From NCBI GenBank assembly GCA_028874905.1, contig JAPPGZ010000024.1:32147-96146 (forward strand): a DNA stretch of 64,000 nt, read 5' to 3'. This DNA is from Gemmatimonadota bacterium (GTDB lineage Bacteria; Gemmatimonadota; Gemmatimonadetes; Longimicrobiales; Gaopeijiaceae). The notes under the pieces were generated by a model that was given only the letters and a program-made list of their open reading frames with translations, searched no databases and had not been told where the DNA came from. The position numbers were made by a program, and so were the translations under genes. Shown one piece after another: positions 26,628-35,816 of this stretch (its first letter is position 1; every line of letters begins with the position of its first letter).

Positions 26628-27677
26628 ATGATCGATCTCCGCAGCGACACCGTCACCCGCCCCTCGCCGGCCATGCGCGAGGCAATGGCACAGGCCGTCG
26701 TCGGCGACGACGTCTACGGCGACGACCCCACCGTCAAGCGCCTCGAGGCCCGGACGGCGGAGTTGCTCGGCAAGGCGGACGCCGTGTACATGCCGACCGG
26801 GTCGATGACGAATCAGGTGGCAATCCGCGCCCATACCGAGCCGGGCGACCTCGTCCTGATGGATGCCGCGTCCCATGTCGTGCGCTCGGAGGGTGGCGGG
26901 CCGGCGGCGCTCTCCGGGGTCACGGCCCAGCGCATGGCCGGCGACCGCGGGATCTTCACGGCCGATCAAGTGCGGGACGCGCTGGGAACGTCGCACCCGG
27001 GTTCGCCCTCCACCCTCGCTCCCCCGCCGACCCTGCTCTCAGTCGAGAACACGCACAACGGCGGGGGAGGCAGTATCTGGCCCCTGGAGCAAATGGACGC
27101 GGTCGTCGCGGTCGCCCGCGCCGCCGGGCTCCGTTGCCACCTCGACGGAGCCAGGATCTGGAACGCCTCCGCCGCGACGGGCATCCCGCCGGCCCGCTAT
27201 GCGCGCGACTTCGACAGCGTCTCGGTGTGTTTCTCGAAGGCGCTGGGAGCACCGGTGGGTTCGGCCCTGGCCGGTTCCGGGGAGTTCGTGCGGCGGGCGA
27301 GGCGGTTCAAACAGCTCTTCGGCGGCGGGTTCAGACAGGCGGGCATCATCGCGGCGGGGGCCCTGTACGCGTTGGAGCACCACCGCGCGTGCCTGGCGGA
27401 GGACCACGCCAAGGCGGCTCTCCTCGCCGATGCGCTGGTCGAGGTCCCGGGCGTGGACCTGGTTCGGGAGCACGTGGAGACCAACATCCTGCGCTTTGCC
27501 GTGCGCTGCCCGGCGGGCGACTTCGTGGACGCGTGCATCGCGCAGGGCGTCGCGATGCTGGTCTCGGGCCGCCACGATGTGCGGGCGGTGATGCACCGGG
27601 ATGTCTCGGTTTACGACGCCGAGCGCGCCGCGCAGGTGATTCGCGAAGTGATGCCGAAGCTCAACCCGTCAGGATGA
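26628..27677 (+). CDS. Low-specificity L-threonine aldolase
   Basis: A 349-residue PLP enzyme that splits threonine or allo-threonine to glycine and acetaldehyde. It opens MIDLRSDTVTRPSPAMREAM, the family signature (shown here up to 20 residues), with GDDVYGDDPTVKRLE next, ENTHN at about 140-144, cofactor Asp D173 in HLDGARIWNA and Schiff-base lysine K204 in CFSKALGAPVG. Length is normal. It starts nine bases after the GNAT gene and overlaps the convergent DUF6483-like gene by 9 bp. Confidence 0.92.
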   Translation: MIDLRSDTVTRPSPAMREAMAQAVVGDDVYGDDPTVKRLEARTAELLGKADAVYMPTGSMTNQVAIRAHTEPGDLVLMDAASHVVRSEGGGPAALSGVTAQRMAGDRGIFTADQVRDALGTSHPGSPSTLAPPPTLLSVENTHNGGGGSIWPLEQMDAVVAVARAAGLRCHLDGARIWNASAATGIPPARYARDFDSVSVCFSKALGAPVGSALAGSGEFVRRARRFKQLFGGGFRQAGIIAAGALYALEHHRACLAEDHAKAALLADALVEVPGVDLVREHVETNILRFAVRCPAGDFVDACIAQGVAMLVSGRHDVRAVMHRDVSVYDAERAAQVIREVMPKLNPSG

Positions 27678-28121
27678 CCGTCCGTTTCCGGAGGGCGTGA
27701 TCCCGGCCAACATCGCTTCGATCTCCCCGATGCGCTCGCTGGCCTCCGGGAATCCGGTCAGAAAGGCGCCCTCGGGTGCGACCAGCGTGAAGAGCGCGGC
27801 GGCCTTGGCCAGAGAGGAACGGGCCAGATCCGTCTCTCCCGAGGACAGCAGACTCACCCCGTCCGTCATCAGCACCTCGGCCAGCAGCCAGCAGCGCGCG
27901 GGATCGACCTCGCCCGTGGGTGCCATCATCGCGGGGAGCGCGTCGATGGACGCCGCGCGGGCGAGGTCCAGGTCCATGCCCGCGCCGGCAGCCGCGCGAC
28001 GCAGGGTGTCCTCCACGTCGGCCGCCCGGGCCGAGCCGCCCAGGATTGCCCTGCGCAGCGCGATCAGCACCGCGCCCAGTTCCTCGATCACGCGCAGGAT
28101 GTAGTCACGCTGTACCATCAT
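27669..28121 (-). CDS. DUF6483-like small helical protein
   Basis: A 150-residue, largely helical cytosolic protein. It begins MMVQRDYILRVIEELGAVLIAL, close to the N-terminal signature of DUF6483 proteins, which I recognise only by eye. Later helices have a repeat-like pattern (CWLLAEVLMTDGVSLL, ARSSLAKAAALFTLV), possibly TPR-like. ATG 28121 overlaps the stop of DUF1854 (ATGA). It is the last gene of the three-gene ABC transporter/DUF1854 unit, so a part in the same process is likely. Confidence 0.6.
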   Translation of the reverse strand: MMVQRDYILRVIEELGAVLIALRRAILGGSARAADVEDTLRRAAAGAGMDLDLARAASIDALPAMMAPTGEVDPARCWLLAEVLMTDGVSLLSSGETDLARSSLAKAAALFTLVAPEGAFLTGFPEASERIGEIEAMLAGITPSGNGRSS

Positions 28122-28615
28122 CCCGCGTATGCCCAGAGCCATTCGCGGCTGGCCGGGTCCAATGCCTCCGGATCAGGGACGTGATACAGGTCGCCGGCCA
28201 GGTCGCGTATCAGCAGACCCCCGTCGGCGATCTGGACCGGCCAGTCGTCCAGCCGCGTCTGAAACCTCCGTGACCCCTGGCGTGTTCGGACTGCCCAGTG
28301 CCGGATTTCAACCTCCTCGGATACGTCTTCGACGGCTGTAATCTCCAGCAGGAATCCGGCTGCGACAAGCGCACGCTCGAGCGCCGCGCGTGACTCCTCC
28401 TCCAGCTCCGACACGTCGCGTACGTAGGCGAACTCCTCGTCGTCATGGTCCCGCAGCGAGATGTGCCGGGCCGGATCGGACCACTGAAAGCACCGATGAA
28501 CCACGACAGGAGCATGGCGTCCCCCGGCCTCGGCCCACAGCTGTGCGTCAGGCCGCCAACAGAGCACGACCGGGTCTCGGCCTGAAGTCCCCTTTTGCCC
28601 TCTCACATTGCTCAC
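28118..28615 (-). CDS. DUF1854 protein, cyanophycin-metabolism-associated type
   Basis: A 165-residue protein with the DUF1854 layout: VVHRCFQWSDPARHISLRD near the start, a charged helix with LEEESRAALERAL, the strand pair HWAVRTRQGSRRF and the C-terminal motif GGLLIRDLAGDLYHVPD-ALD. The family is found beside the ABC transporter that follows cyanophycin genes in other bacteria. It starts at GTG 28615, one base after the transporter stop, and overlaps the following gene by four bases. Its molecular role is unknown. Confidence 0.82.
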   Translation of the reverse strand: MSNVRGQKGTSGRDPVVLCWRPDAQLWAEAGGRHAPVVVHRCFQWSDPARHISLRDHDDEEFAYVRDVSELEEESRAALERALVAAGFLLEITAVEDVSEEVEIRHWAVRTRQGSRRFQTRLDDWPVQIADGGLLIRDLAGDLYHVPDPEALDPASREWLWAYAG

Positions 28616-28616
28616 G

Positions 28617-30950
28617 TCAATCGTCCTTTCGTGTTTCGATCTGCAACTCGTAGAGCCTTCTGTAGACTCCGTCCTCGAGCGCCAGCAGTTCCCCCTGGGT
28701 GCCCGCCTCGACGAGGTAGCCGTTCTTCATTACGAAGATCCGGTCCGCGCGTGCCAGCGTCGAAAGCCGGTGCGCGATCGCGAACACGGTTCGCCCGGAG
28801 ACAAGCCGATCGATCGCTTCCTGTATCTTGCGCTCGGTCTCGGTGTCGACGGCCGATGTCGCCTCGTCCAGAATCAGGATTCGCGGGTCGTGGAGGATCG
28901 CGCGCGCGATCGAGACGCGCTGGCGCTCACCCCCGGACAGCGTCTGTCCCCTTTCCCCGACCACGGTGTCGTAGCCCAGCGGCAGCCGGCAGATGAAGTC
29001 GTGCGCATTGGCTGCTCTCGACGCCTCTACCACCGCATCGAGCGATGCTTCCGGGTCGCCGTAACGGATGTTCTCCAGGATCGAGCCGTGGAACAGGTAC
29101 GGGTCCTGCAGCACAATCCCGATCTGGCGCCGGTAGTGGCCGGTGTCGAGCGTGCGGACATCGGTTCCGTCGATCAATACGCGCCCGCCGGTGGCGTCGT
29201 AGAAGCGCGCGATGAGGTTCGTGATGGTGGTCTTGCCGCCGCCCGAAGGTCCCACGAGTCCGATCATCTCGCCCGTCCGGACGGAGAACGACACGCCCTT
29301 CACCACCTGCTTGACGCCGTCGTATCCGAAGGTCACCGATTCGAACTCCACGGCCCCGCGCACCGGTTCCAGCCGCACGGGGTGCGCCGCGTCACGCACC
29401 TCCGGCTCCGTGTCCAGCACCTCGAAGACGCGGTGGGCCGAACTCGTCGCCCGGTTCATCACCCGGGCCATCTGGCCGATGACCTCGATGGGCTGCACGT
29501 ACATCGTCATGTACAGGAGGAACGAGACGAACGTGCCCGACGTGAGGTTGCCGGGGCTTTCCGGTGTGCCGAGGAGCCGTGGCACCGCCAGCGCCCACAC
29601 GGCCATGGTCATGACGTGCACGCCCAGCATCAGCGCCGGCCAAAAGAAGGTCCAGACGCGGTGGATGCGGTTGAACTCGCCCATCGCGGCGTCGTTGCTG
29701 GCGTCGAAGCGCCGCTTCTCGCGGTCCTCCTGGTTGAACGCCTTCACCACGCGCATCCCGGGGATCGTGTCCGACAGGATGTCCGTGAGCCCCGACCATT
29801 TCCGCCACGCCCGTGCGAACAGACGGTGGATGCGCTCGCCGTGCCGGAAGATCGACCAGCACAGCAGAGGTACGGGAAGGATCATGACGAGACCCAGCCG
29901 CCAGTCCAGGTTGAGCAGGACGGCGCTCAGCCCCGCGAGCATCACCGCCGAGAGCGACACGTCCACGATCCCGAAGGCCAGGAACTCCCACAGTCGATCC
30001 GTGTCCGAGCTGACCCTTGTGATGAGGCCGCCCGTCTTCTTCCTGGCATAGAAGCTCAGGCTCAGGCGCTGCAGGTGCTCGTACAGTTCGGTGCGCAGAT
30101 CGCGCGCCACGTACTCGCCGAGCACGCTCATCTGCTTCAGGCGGACGTGGGCCGCACCCTCCCGCACCAGGTACATCAGCGCCATGCCGGCTACCGCTAC
30201 CCACGCCGTCCGCAGCGCGTCGGCCATGGCAAGCGAACCGTCGCGCGCCGGTCTCACGACCTCGTCGATCAGATAGCCCGCCAGAAAGGGCGGCACCAGG
30301 CTCACCCCCGTGATGAAGGCCGCGGCGGCGAAACCGGCCAGCAACCGCGTCCTGTACGGTCCCAGGTAGCTGAGCAGCCTCCACAGAACCGCCCTTCGCG
30401 TGCCCCCCACCAGCGCCTGCGCCTCGCGCACGGGGCCGGCCACGCCTCTTTCGTACTCGAGGTCCGCGTCGGCGGGTGATCTGGCGTCCTTGCCATCGAG
30501 CTGCACGCCGTCCTCGCTATCCGCGTTGAGCACGCCGGCCGCCGGCGCGATCCCGTGTTCCAGCACGAAGCGAAGATTCTCCATCGCGCGCCGCTGGCGG
30601 TGCGTGTAGCGCAGACTCGCCAGGGGCCGCTCGCCGGCGGGCCCCAGGACCAGGAGGACCGTGCTGCTCAGTCCCGGTATCTCCCGGACGCCCTCCACAT
30701 CGCGACGCTCGAAGGAGTCGATCCTCCATGAGCCGTCGGTGCGCCGCGTCGCGGTCGCCCCCCGTGAGGGTCCCAGGGCGAACCACCGCTCGGTGAGCGT
30801 CATGGCCTCGTCCAGGTCGGCCATCGCGTAGAGCTGCACGGGCTCCCCGTCCCAGCGGTCCTCGATGAGCCGCCGCACCTCGGCGGGCATGCGCGCGGGC
30901 TGATCCGTGTAGCGCTCGATGATCCGTCTGTCTTGTGTCAGGTGTGACAT
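28617..30950 (-). CDS. ABC transporter, fused permease/ATPase with extra N-terminal domain (cyanophycin-associated type)
   Basis: A 777-residue half-transporter. Residues 1-165 form an extra soluble domain, 195-500 the six-helix membrane domain (exporter type 1), and 530-777 the ATPase with Walker A GPSGGGKTT (about 563), signature LSGGERQR, Walker B ILILDEATS and the switch histidine in AIAHRLS. The extra domain plus adjacent DUF1854 mark the cyanophycin-metabolism-associated transporter. No cyanophycin synthetase is in the window. The transcript has a hairpin followed by a T-rich run 25-64 bases upstream of the start. Confidence 0.88.
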   Translation of the reverse strand: MSHLTQDRRIIERYTDQPARMPAEVRRLIEDRWDGEPVQLYAMADLDEAMTLTERWFALGPSRGATATRRTDGSWRIDSFERRDVEGVREIPGLSSTVLLVLGPAGERPLASLRYTHRQRRAMENLRFVLEHGIAPAAGVLNADSEDGVQLDGKDARSPADADLEYERGVAGPVREAQALVGGTRRAVLWRLLSYLGPYRTRLLAGFAAAAFITGVSLVPPFLAGYLIDEVVRPARDGSLAMADALRTAWVAVAGMALMYLVREGAAHVRLKQMSVLGEYVARDLRTELYEHLQRLSLSFYARKKTGGLITRVSSDTDRLWEFLAFGIVDVSLSAVMLAGLSAVLLNLDWRLGLVMILPVPLLCWSIFRHGERIHRLFARAWRKWSGLTDILSDTIPGMRVVKAFNQEDREKRRFDASNDAAMGEFNRIHRVWTFFWPALMLGVHVMTMAVWALAVPRLLGTPESPGNLTSGTFVSFLLYMTMYVQPIEVIGQMARVMNRATSSAHRVFEVLDTEPEVRDAAHPVRLEPVRGAVEFESVTFGYDGVKQVVKGVSFSVRTGEMIGLVGPSGGGKTTITNLIARFYDATGGRVLIDGTDVRTLDTGHYRRQIGIVLQDPYLFHGSILENIRYGDPEASLDAVVEASRAANAHDFICRLPLGYDTVVGERGQTLSGGERQRVSIARAILHDPRILILDEATSAVDTETERKIQEAIDRLVSGRTVFAIAHRLSTLARADRIFVMKNGYLVEAGTQGELLALEDGVYRRLYELQIETRKDD

Positions 30951-31295
30951 GGTTTCTGCTGGCTCCTCAAAAGAAATCGGCCCCCTGGCGGTGCGAGCGC
31001 CGGAGGGCCGATTCGGTCCCGATGAACGTCTTGTCTACCGTTCTATGGCGCTCTCTCCCTGGTCGCGGCCGCGACGCGGTCTCTGGCGAAACGCACGGCG
31101 GCGGACGCAATGCCCCCGTTGGGCGGAGAACCGTGCGACTTGCGCCGGTACATCCACCCTGCGGGAACGTTGTGGGTCGTCGGTCTCATTGCTTCGCCGT
31201 GTGTCGAGAGTGAAGGTTGTCCACCTGCGTGAACCCGCTACTACGGGGCCGCCGCCAACAAGGTTTCGGCGGGCCCGGTTGGGAGAGGACAGACG
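30951..31295. other. 345-bp divergent intergenic region, no gene
   Basis: No convincing coding region on either strand. It must hold the promoters of two divergent units: the ABC/DUF1854 genes leftward and DoxX-MerB rightward. The only structure seen is the strong hairpin at 30975-31013 near the leftward start. GAGAGGA lies 8-14 bases before the DoxX ATG. No riboswitch class was recognised. Confidence 0.6.
30975..31013 (-). terminator. Attenuator-like hairpin in the leader of the ABC transporter operon
   Basis: On the minus strand AATCGGCCC (31013-31005) pairs perfectly with GGGCCGATT (30983-30975). Six further pairs follow after one mismatch, closing a 7-nt loop (30991-30997). It is followed by TTTCTTTT and then by the GAGGAG ribosome site of the ABC gene. 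A GC-rich stem with a T-run inside a leader is the shape of an intrinsic terminator used for attenuation. Confidence 0.6.
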
Positions 31296-31733
31296 ATGGC
31301 GCCGAAGTGTTGGGCCGTTTTCGTGGCACGTGTGATCCTGGGGCTCATCTTCTTCGCCGCCGGCCTCTGGAAGGTGTTCCGGCTTGGTGCGGTCGAGCAT
31401 GCCAGGAGCCTGTTCGTCGAGCCCTACGCATCGGGCCCGCTGCCCGAGTGGTCCCTCTGGTTCACCGGCGTCGTGATCCCCTACGTGGAGCTGATCGGCG
31501 GCGCCCTCATGCTGGCCGGGTGGAAGCGCTTCGCGGCGGCGGCCGGGTTGGGGTGTGTGCTGATACTGGTCACCTTCGGGCACCTCCTGGCCGAGCCGCT
31601 GTACGCGTTCCACACCCATGTGATCCCGCGCGTCCTGCTGCTGATCGTGGTGCTGGCCCTGTTCGAAGAGGACCGGCTGAGTCTGGATTCGTGGCTGGCT
31701 GGAAGGCGGCGGGCTGCCTCGCCAACCCCATGA
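31296..31733 (+). CDS. DoxX/MauE-like four-helix membrane protein
   Basis: A 145-residue protein with four hydrophobic helices, the DoxX-like layout: VILGLIFFAAGLWKVF, a second helix at IPYVELIGGALMLAG, then GCVLILVTFGHLL and PRVLLLIVVLALF. DoxX-type proteins are often redox or metal-stress related partners. Its TGA overlaps the ATG of the MerB-like selenoprotein (ATGA), so the two are translationally coupled. A role in handling organometal or redox stress at the membrane follows only from that neighbour. Confidence 0.8.
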   Translation: MAPKCWAVFVARVILGLIFFAAGLWKVFRLGAVEHARSLFVEPYASGPLPEWSLWFTGVVIPYVELIGGALMLAGWKRFAAAAGLGCVLILVTFGHLLAEPLYAFHTHVIPRVLLLIVVLALFEEDRLSLDSWLAGRRRAASPTP

Positions 31734-32404
31734 CACCGGCCGCCGAAGCCTTCGCGTGGCGCCTGCGCGGCCACCTGTACCGCCGGATCCGGGATACCGG
31801 GACGGTGCCTTCGCGCGCCGAGCTTGCTGCCGGCCTCGCCGCGGCCGATACCGAGATCGACCGGGCGCTTCGCTTCCTGGTCGACGCCTGTGTTCTGGCC
31901 CTGGATGAACGCGGTGAAGTCTGGATGGCCCACCCCTTCTCCGCGGTGCCCACGCCGTACCGGGTCGAGACGCCGAGCGGCGCGTACTGGGCGAACTGCG
32001 CCTGGGACGCGCTGGCGATCCCGTTGCTTCTCGGCACCGACGGCCGCACGCGCGCCAGCTGTCCCCAGTCGGGCACGCGTTTCGACCTGACCATTACGCG
32101 CGGCCGGGCCGGGCCGCGGGGAGCCGTCGTCCGTCTGGCCGTGCCCGTGCGCGACTTCTGGGACGACATCGGCTTCACCTGACGCAACATCGTGGCCTTC
32201 CGGTCGGAGGCGGATGCGAGAGCGTGGGAGCGGGGGCGGGGCGGGGATCCCGGCGCCATCGTGCCGGTCGAGGTGCTGGGCGAGTTGAGCCGGGACTGGT
32301 ACGCGGGGCGGCTCGACGACGCATGGCGGCCGTACTCGGTCCAGGCCAGGCAAGTGCTGCTCAAGGATGTGGGGTTGAGCGGGGAGTTCTGGGAGTTGGG
32401 GTGA
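31730..32404 (+). CDS. merB: MerB-type alkylmercury lyase with Sec (TGA) at the second catalytic cysteine position
   Basis: MerB breaks carbon-mercury bonds with two cysteines and an aspartate. Read through TGA 32180-32182, this frame gives 224 residues, close to MerB length. The first part holds YWANCAWDALAIPLLLG with C90 and D93, matching MerB Cys96 and Asp99. The TGA is codon 151 in WDDIGFT-U-RNIVAFRSE, exactly where MerB has Cys159, and the usual C-terminal region (FRSEADARAW, LGELSRDWYAGRL) continues after it. The N-terminal winged-helix part (about 1-65) is present. A hairpin at 32195-32211 fits a bacterial SECIS. The gene is coupled to DoxX upstream. Confidence 0.85.
32195..32211 (+). 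promoter_or_regulatory. Candidate SECIS hairpin of the MerB-type selenoprotein
   Basis: GCCTTC (32195-32200) pairs with GGAGGC (32206-32211), with one G-U, around the five-base loop CGGTC. The loop begins 18 nt after the UGA and has G at its second position followed by GT, as in the well-studied formate dehydrogenase SECIS loop. The hairpin is inside coding sequence, as expected in bacteria. Confidence 0.75.
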
Positions 32405-32480
32405 TTGCGGGGTTGCGGAGCCCGAAGCATCCTGCTAGCTGCCGCCCCACGTCCCGATTCGACTGCCACCGAGGTCACGC

Positions 32481-35400
32481 ATGCGTCACTCTGCCCCACC
32501 CACCGCCACCACACTCACCCTCGCCGCCGTCCTCTGCACCACCGTCGCCCCCCTCCACGCCCAGTCCCCTGGCGGCTCCAGGACGACGCCCCCCACCATC
32601 GACGAGAACCTCCTCTCCGCCCTCGAACTCCGCGGCATCGGCCCGGCCTTCATGTCCGGCCGGATCGCGGACGTGGCGGTGGACCCGACCAATCGGAGCG
32701 TCTGGTATGTCGCCACCTCCTCGTCGAACGTGTGGAAGACCGAGAACCGCGGCACCACCTGGACGCCCATCTTCGACGACTACCCCGCGTACTCCACCGG
32801 CTCGATCGCGGTCGATCCCACCGACTCCAACGTGATCTGGCTCGGGACCGGCGAGAACACGAGCCAGCGGAGCGTCGGCTGGGGCGACGGGGTCTACAAG
32901 AGCCTGGACGGCGGGCGCAGCTGGACCAACACCGGGCTGCGGACCTCCGAGCACATCGGCCAGATCCTGATCGATCCGCGCGACCCGAACGTGGTGTATG
33001 CGGCGGCGATGGGCGGGTTGTGGGCTCCCGGCGGCGACCGCGGCCTCTTCAAGACCACCGACGGCGGTGCCACGTGGGCCCCGGTCCTCGAAATCAGCGA
33101 GAACACCGGCATCGCCGATGTGGCCATGGACCCGCGCGACCCGGACGTGCTATATGCGGTGGCGTTTCAGCGACGCCGCCACGTCGGAGTGCTGGTCGCC
33201 GGCGGCCCCGAATCCGGCGTCTGGAAGAGCACCGACGGCGGCGAAACCTGGCGCGACATCACGAGCGGCCTACCTTCCGGCGACCTCGGACGGATCGCCC
33301 TGGCGGTTTCCCCGATCGACCCCGACGTGCTCTACGCAAATGCCGCCGCCACCGAGGACAGGAGCGGCTTCTACCGCTCCCCCGACCGGGGCGAGACGTG
33401 GGTGCGCATGTCCGACTACATCGTCGTCGACCCGCAGTACTACGGCGAACTCTACCCGGACCCGCACCGCATGGACCGGGTGTACGCGGTCGACGTCATC
33501 ATCCACGTCACCAACGACGGCGGGCGCACCTTCGACCAGGTCAACACGCGCTTCAAGCACGTCGACAACCACGAGATCGTCTTCGACCCGGACGACCCCG
33601 ACTACATGCTGGTCGGCAGCGACGGCGGCCTCTACGAGACCTTCGACGGCACCCGCACCTGGCGCTACGTCTCGGGCAACATGCCGCTGATGCAGTTCTA
33701 CCGCGTCGGCATCGACAACATGTCGCCCTTCTACACGGTCTACGGCGGCACGCAGGACAACTCGTCCGTCGGCGGCCCGTCGCGGACCGACAACGTGCAC
33801 GGGATCCGCAACAGCGACTGGTTCATCACCCACGGCGGCGACGGATTCCAGGCGCGCGTCGACCCCGACGACCCGAACATCGTCTACACGCAGTCCCAGT
33901 ACGCGGGCATCGTCCGCTACGACCGGGCGAGCGGCGAGGAGCTCGACATCCAGCCGCAACCCGAGGCGGGGGAGGGGGCGCTCCGCTGGCACTGGGACTC
34001 GCCGCTGATCATCAGCCCGCACAACTCGCGCCGCATCTACTTCGCGGCCCAGAAGCTCTTCCGCTCCGACGACCGCGCCGAGACGTGGACGGCGGTCAGC
34101 GGGGACCTCAGCCGCGGGCTCGACCGCAACCAGCGTCCGGTGATGGGCCGGATCTGGCCGCCCGAGGCGGTCTGGAAGAACGTCTTCACTTCCCCCTACG
34201 GGACCGTCGTGGCGCTCGACGAGTCGCCCCTGGTCGAAGGGCTGCTGTATGTGGGGACGGATGATGGACTCGTGCAGGTCAGCGAGGACGGCGGTGGCAG
34301 TTGGCGCCGGCACGAAGCGTTCCCGGCGGTGCCTGCGATGGCCTATGTGGCCGACGTGGTGGCGTCCCGGCACATGGCGGACCGTGTCTACGCCGTCTTC
34401 AACAACCACAAGGAGGGGGACTTCGCGCCGTACGTCGTGCGGAGCGACGACCGGGGTGCGAGCTGGACGAACATCACCGGGGACGTGCCCGACGGGCAGT
34501 CGAGCTGGACCCTCATGGAGGACCACGTCGACCCGCACCTGCTCTTCCTGGGCACCGAGTTCGGGCTCTTCGTGACGCAGGGCGGGGGCACCTCGTGGGT
34601 GCGCCTGCGCGGCGGGCTGCCGACGATCGCGGTACGCGACCTGGAGATTCAGCGGCGCGAGGACGACCTGGTGCTCGCGACGTTCGGGCGCGGCTTCTAC
34701 ATCCTGGACGACTACTCGCCGCTCCGGGAGATGGGCGAGGCGGTGGCGGGGAGCGGGGCCGGGCCGGGCCAGGCCGACGCGGCCGGCGTGGCGGCCCCGG
34801 CTCACCTGTTCCCGGTGAAGGATCCGTGGGCGTACATACCGGCGCGGCCGCTGGGCGGGCAGCAGAAGGGGACGTTTGGCGACGCCTTCTTCACGGCGCC
34901 CAACCCCCCCTTCGGCGCCGTCTTCACGTACTATCTGCCGGGCAGCCACGAGTCGTTGAAGGAGCGCCGCCAGCGGATGGAGCGGGAGGCCCTGGCACGG
35001 GGCGATGACATCGCGTACCCCGACCAGGCCACACTGACCGCCGAAGACATGGACCAGCCTCCGGAGGTATTCGTGGTGGTATCCGACGCGGGGGGCGATG
35101 TGGTGCGGCGCGTGCCCGCTCCGAGACGGGCGGGGCTGCACCGCATTGCCTGGGACCTGCGGTACGCGTCGCTGCAACCGCCGTCGCCCGGTGGCGGCGA
35201 GGCGGATGGCCCGATGGTGGCCCCCGGCGAGTTCTCCGCGCGGGTCGTCCTGGCGACCGGCGACGGCTACGAAGACCTCACGGCGCCCCGGTCCTTCACC
35301 GTCAAGCCGCTCGGCACGGCCACCCTGGCCGCCGCCGACCGGGAGGCCCTGCTGGCCTTCCAGCGCGAGGTCGCCGAGTTGCAGCGGGCCGCCGTCGCCG

Positions 35401-35816
35401 TGGATCGCGCAGCACGGGAGACATCGGAACGGCTGGCACTGCTGCGCCGTGCGGTGCGCGCCGCCCCCGGACTGGACGCGGCCCCCTACGAGACGCGCAT
35501 CACCGCCTTCGAGGCGCGCCTCTTCGACATCCGGCGCGTCCTGTCCCGCGACCGCACCGCGCTGGACCGGGCCGAGTTTGCGCCCCCGTCGGTGATGCAG
35601 CGCGTCTCGCGCATCGTGGGCGCACAGTTCAGGGCGACGTCCGCACCCACGACCACCCAGCAGGGCAGCTACGCCGTGGCGTCGGCGCAGCTGGCCGAGA
35701 TGTCGGAGGTGCTGCGGGCGCTGGTGGAGGGGGATGTGGCCGCGCTCGAGGCGGAACTGGAAGCCGCAGGCGTGCCGTGGACGCCGGGACGGCCGATTCC
35801 GAGGTGGCCGCGGTGA
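32481..35816 (+). CDS. Secreted VPS10/BNR-repeat (sortilin-like) protein
   Basis: A 1111-residue exported protein with a signal ending near LHAQ. Residues 45-800 form two propellers with repeated BNR/Asp-box motifs such as STDGGETW, TTDGGATW, SLDGGRSW, SDDRGASW, and the sortilin-like opening ELRGIGPAFMSGRIADVAVDP (first 20 residues of the motif noted). A linker with Pro/Ala follows, then a C-terminal helical region (about 930-1100) rich in Arg, Ala and Glu. Such proteins are common in Gemmatimonadota and Bacteroidota; they are called glycosyl hydrolases but no catalytic site is proven. Its stop overlaps the next GTG. Confidence 0.85.
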   Translation: MRHSAPPTATTLTLAAVLCTTVAPLHAQSPGGSRTTPPTIDENLLSALELRGIGPAFMSGRIADVAVDPTNRSVWYVATSSSNVWKTENRGTTWTPIFDDYPAYSTGSIAVDPTDSNVIWLGTGENTSQRSVGWGDGVYKSLDGGRSWTNTGLRTSEHIGQILIDPRDPNVVYAAAMGGLWAPGGDRGLFKTTDGGATWAPVLEISENTGIADVAMDPRDPDVLYAVAFQRRRHVGVLVAGGPESGVWKSTDGGETWRDITSGLPSGDLGRIALAVSPIDPDVLYANAAATEDRSGFYRSPDRGETWVRMSDYIVVDPQYYGELYPDPHRMDRVYAVDVIIHVTNDGGRTFDQVNTRFKHVDNHEIVFDPDDPDYMLVGSDGGLYETFDGTRTWRYVSGNMPLMQFYRVGIDNMSPFYTVYGGTQDNSSVGGPSRTDNVHGIRNSDWFITHGGDGFQARVDPDDPNIVYTQSQYAGIVRYDRASGEELDIQPQPEAGEGALRWHWDSPLIISPHNSRRIYFAAQKLFRSDDRAETWTAVSGDLSRGLDRNQRPVMGRIWPPEAVWKNVFTSPYGTVVALDESPLVEGLLYVGTDDGLVQVSEDGGGSWRRHEAFPAVPAMAYVADVVASRHMADRVYAVFNNHKEGDFAPYVVRSDDRGASWTNITGDVPDGQSSWTLMEDHVDPHLLFLGTEFGLFVTQGGGTSWVRLRGGLPTIAVRDLEIQRREDDLVLATFGRGFYILDDYSPLREMGEAVAGSGAGPGQADAAGVAAPAHLFPVKDPWAYIPARPLGGQQKGTFGDAFFTAPNPPFGAVFTYYLPGSHESLKERRQRMEREALARGDDIAYPDQATLTAEDMDQPPEVFVVVSDAGGDVVRRVPAPRRAGLHRIAWDLRYASLQPPSPGGGEADGPMVAPGEFSARVVLATGDGYEDLTAPRSFTVKPLGTATLAAADREALLAFQREVAELQRAAVAVDRAARETSERLALLRRAVRAAPGLDAAPYETRITAFEARLFDIRRVLSRDRTALDRAEFAPPSVMQRVSRIVGAQFRATSAPTTTQQGSYAVASAQLAEMSEVLRALVEGDVAALEAELEAAGVPWTPGRPIPRWPR

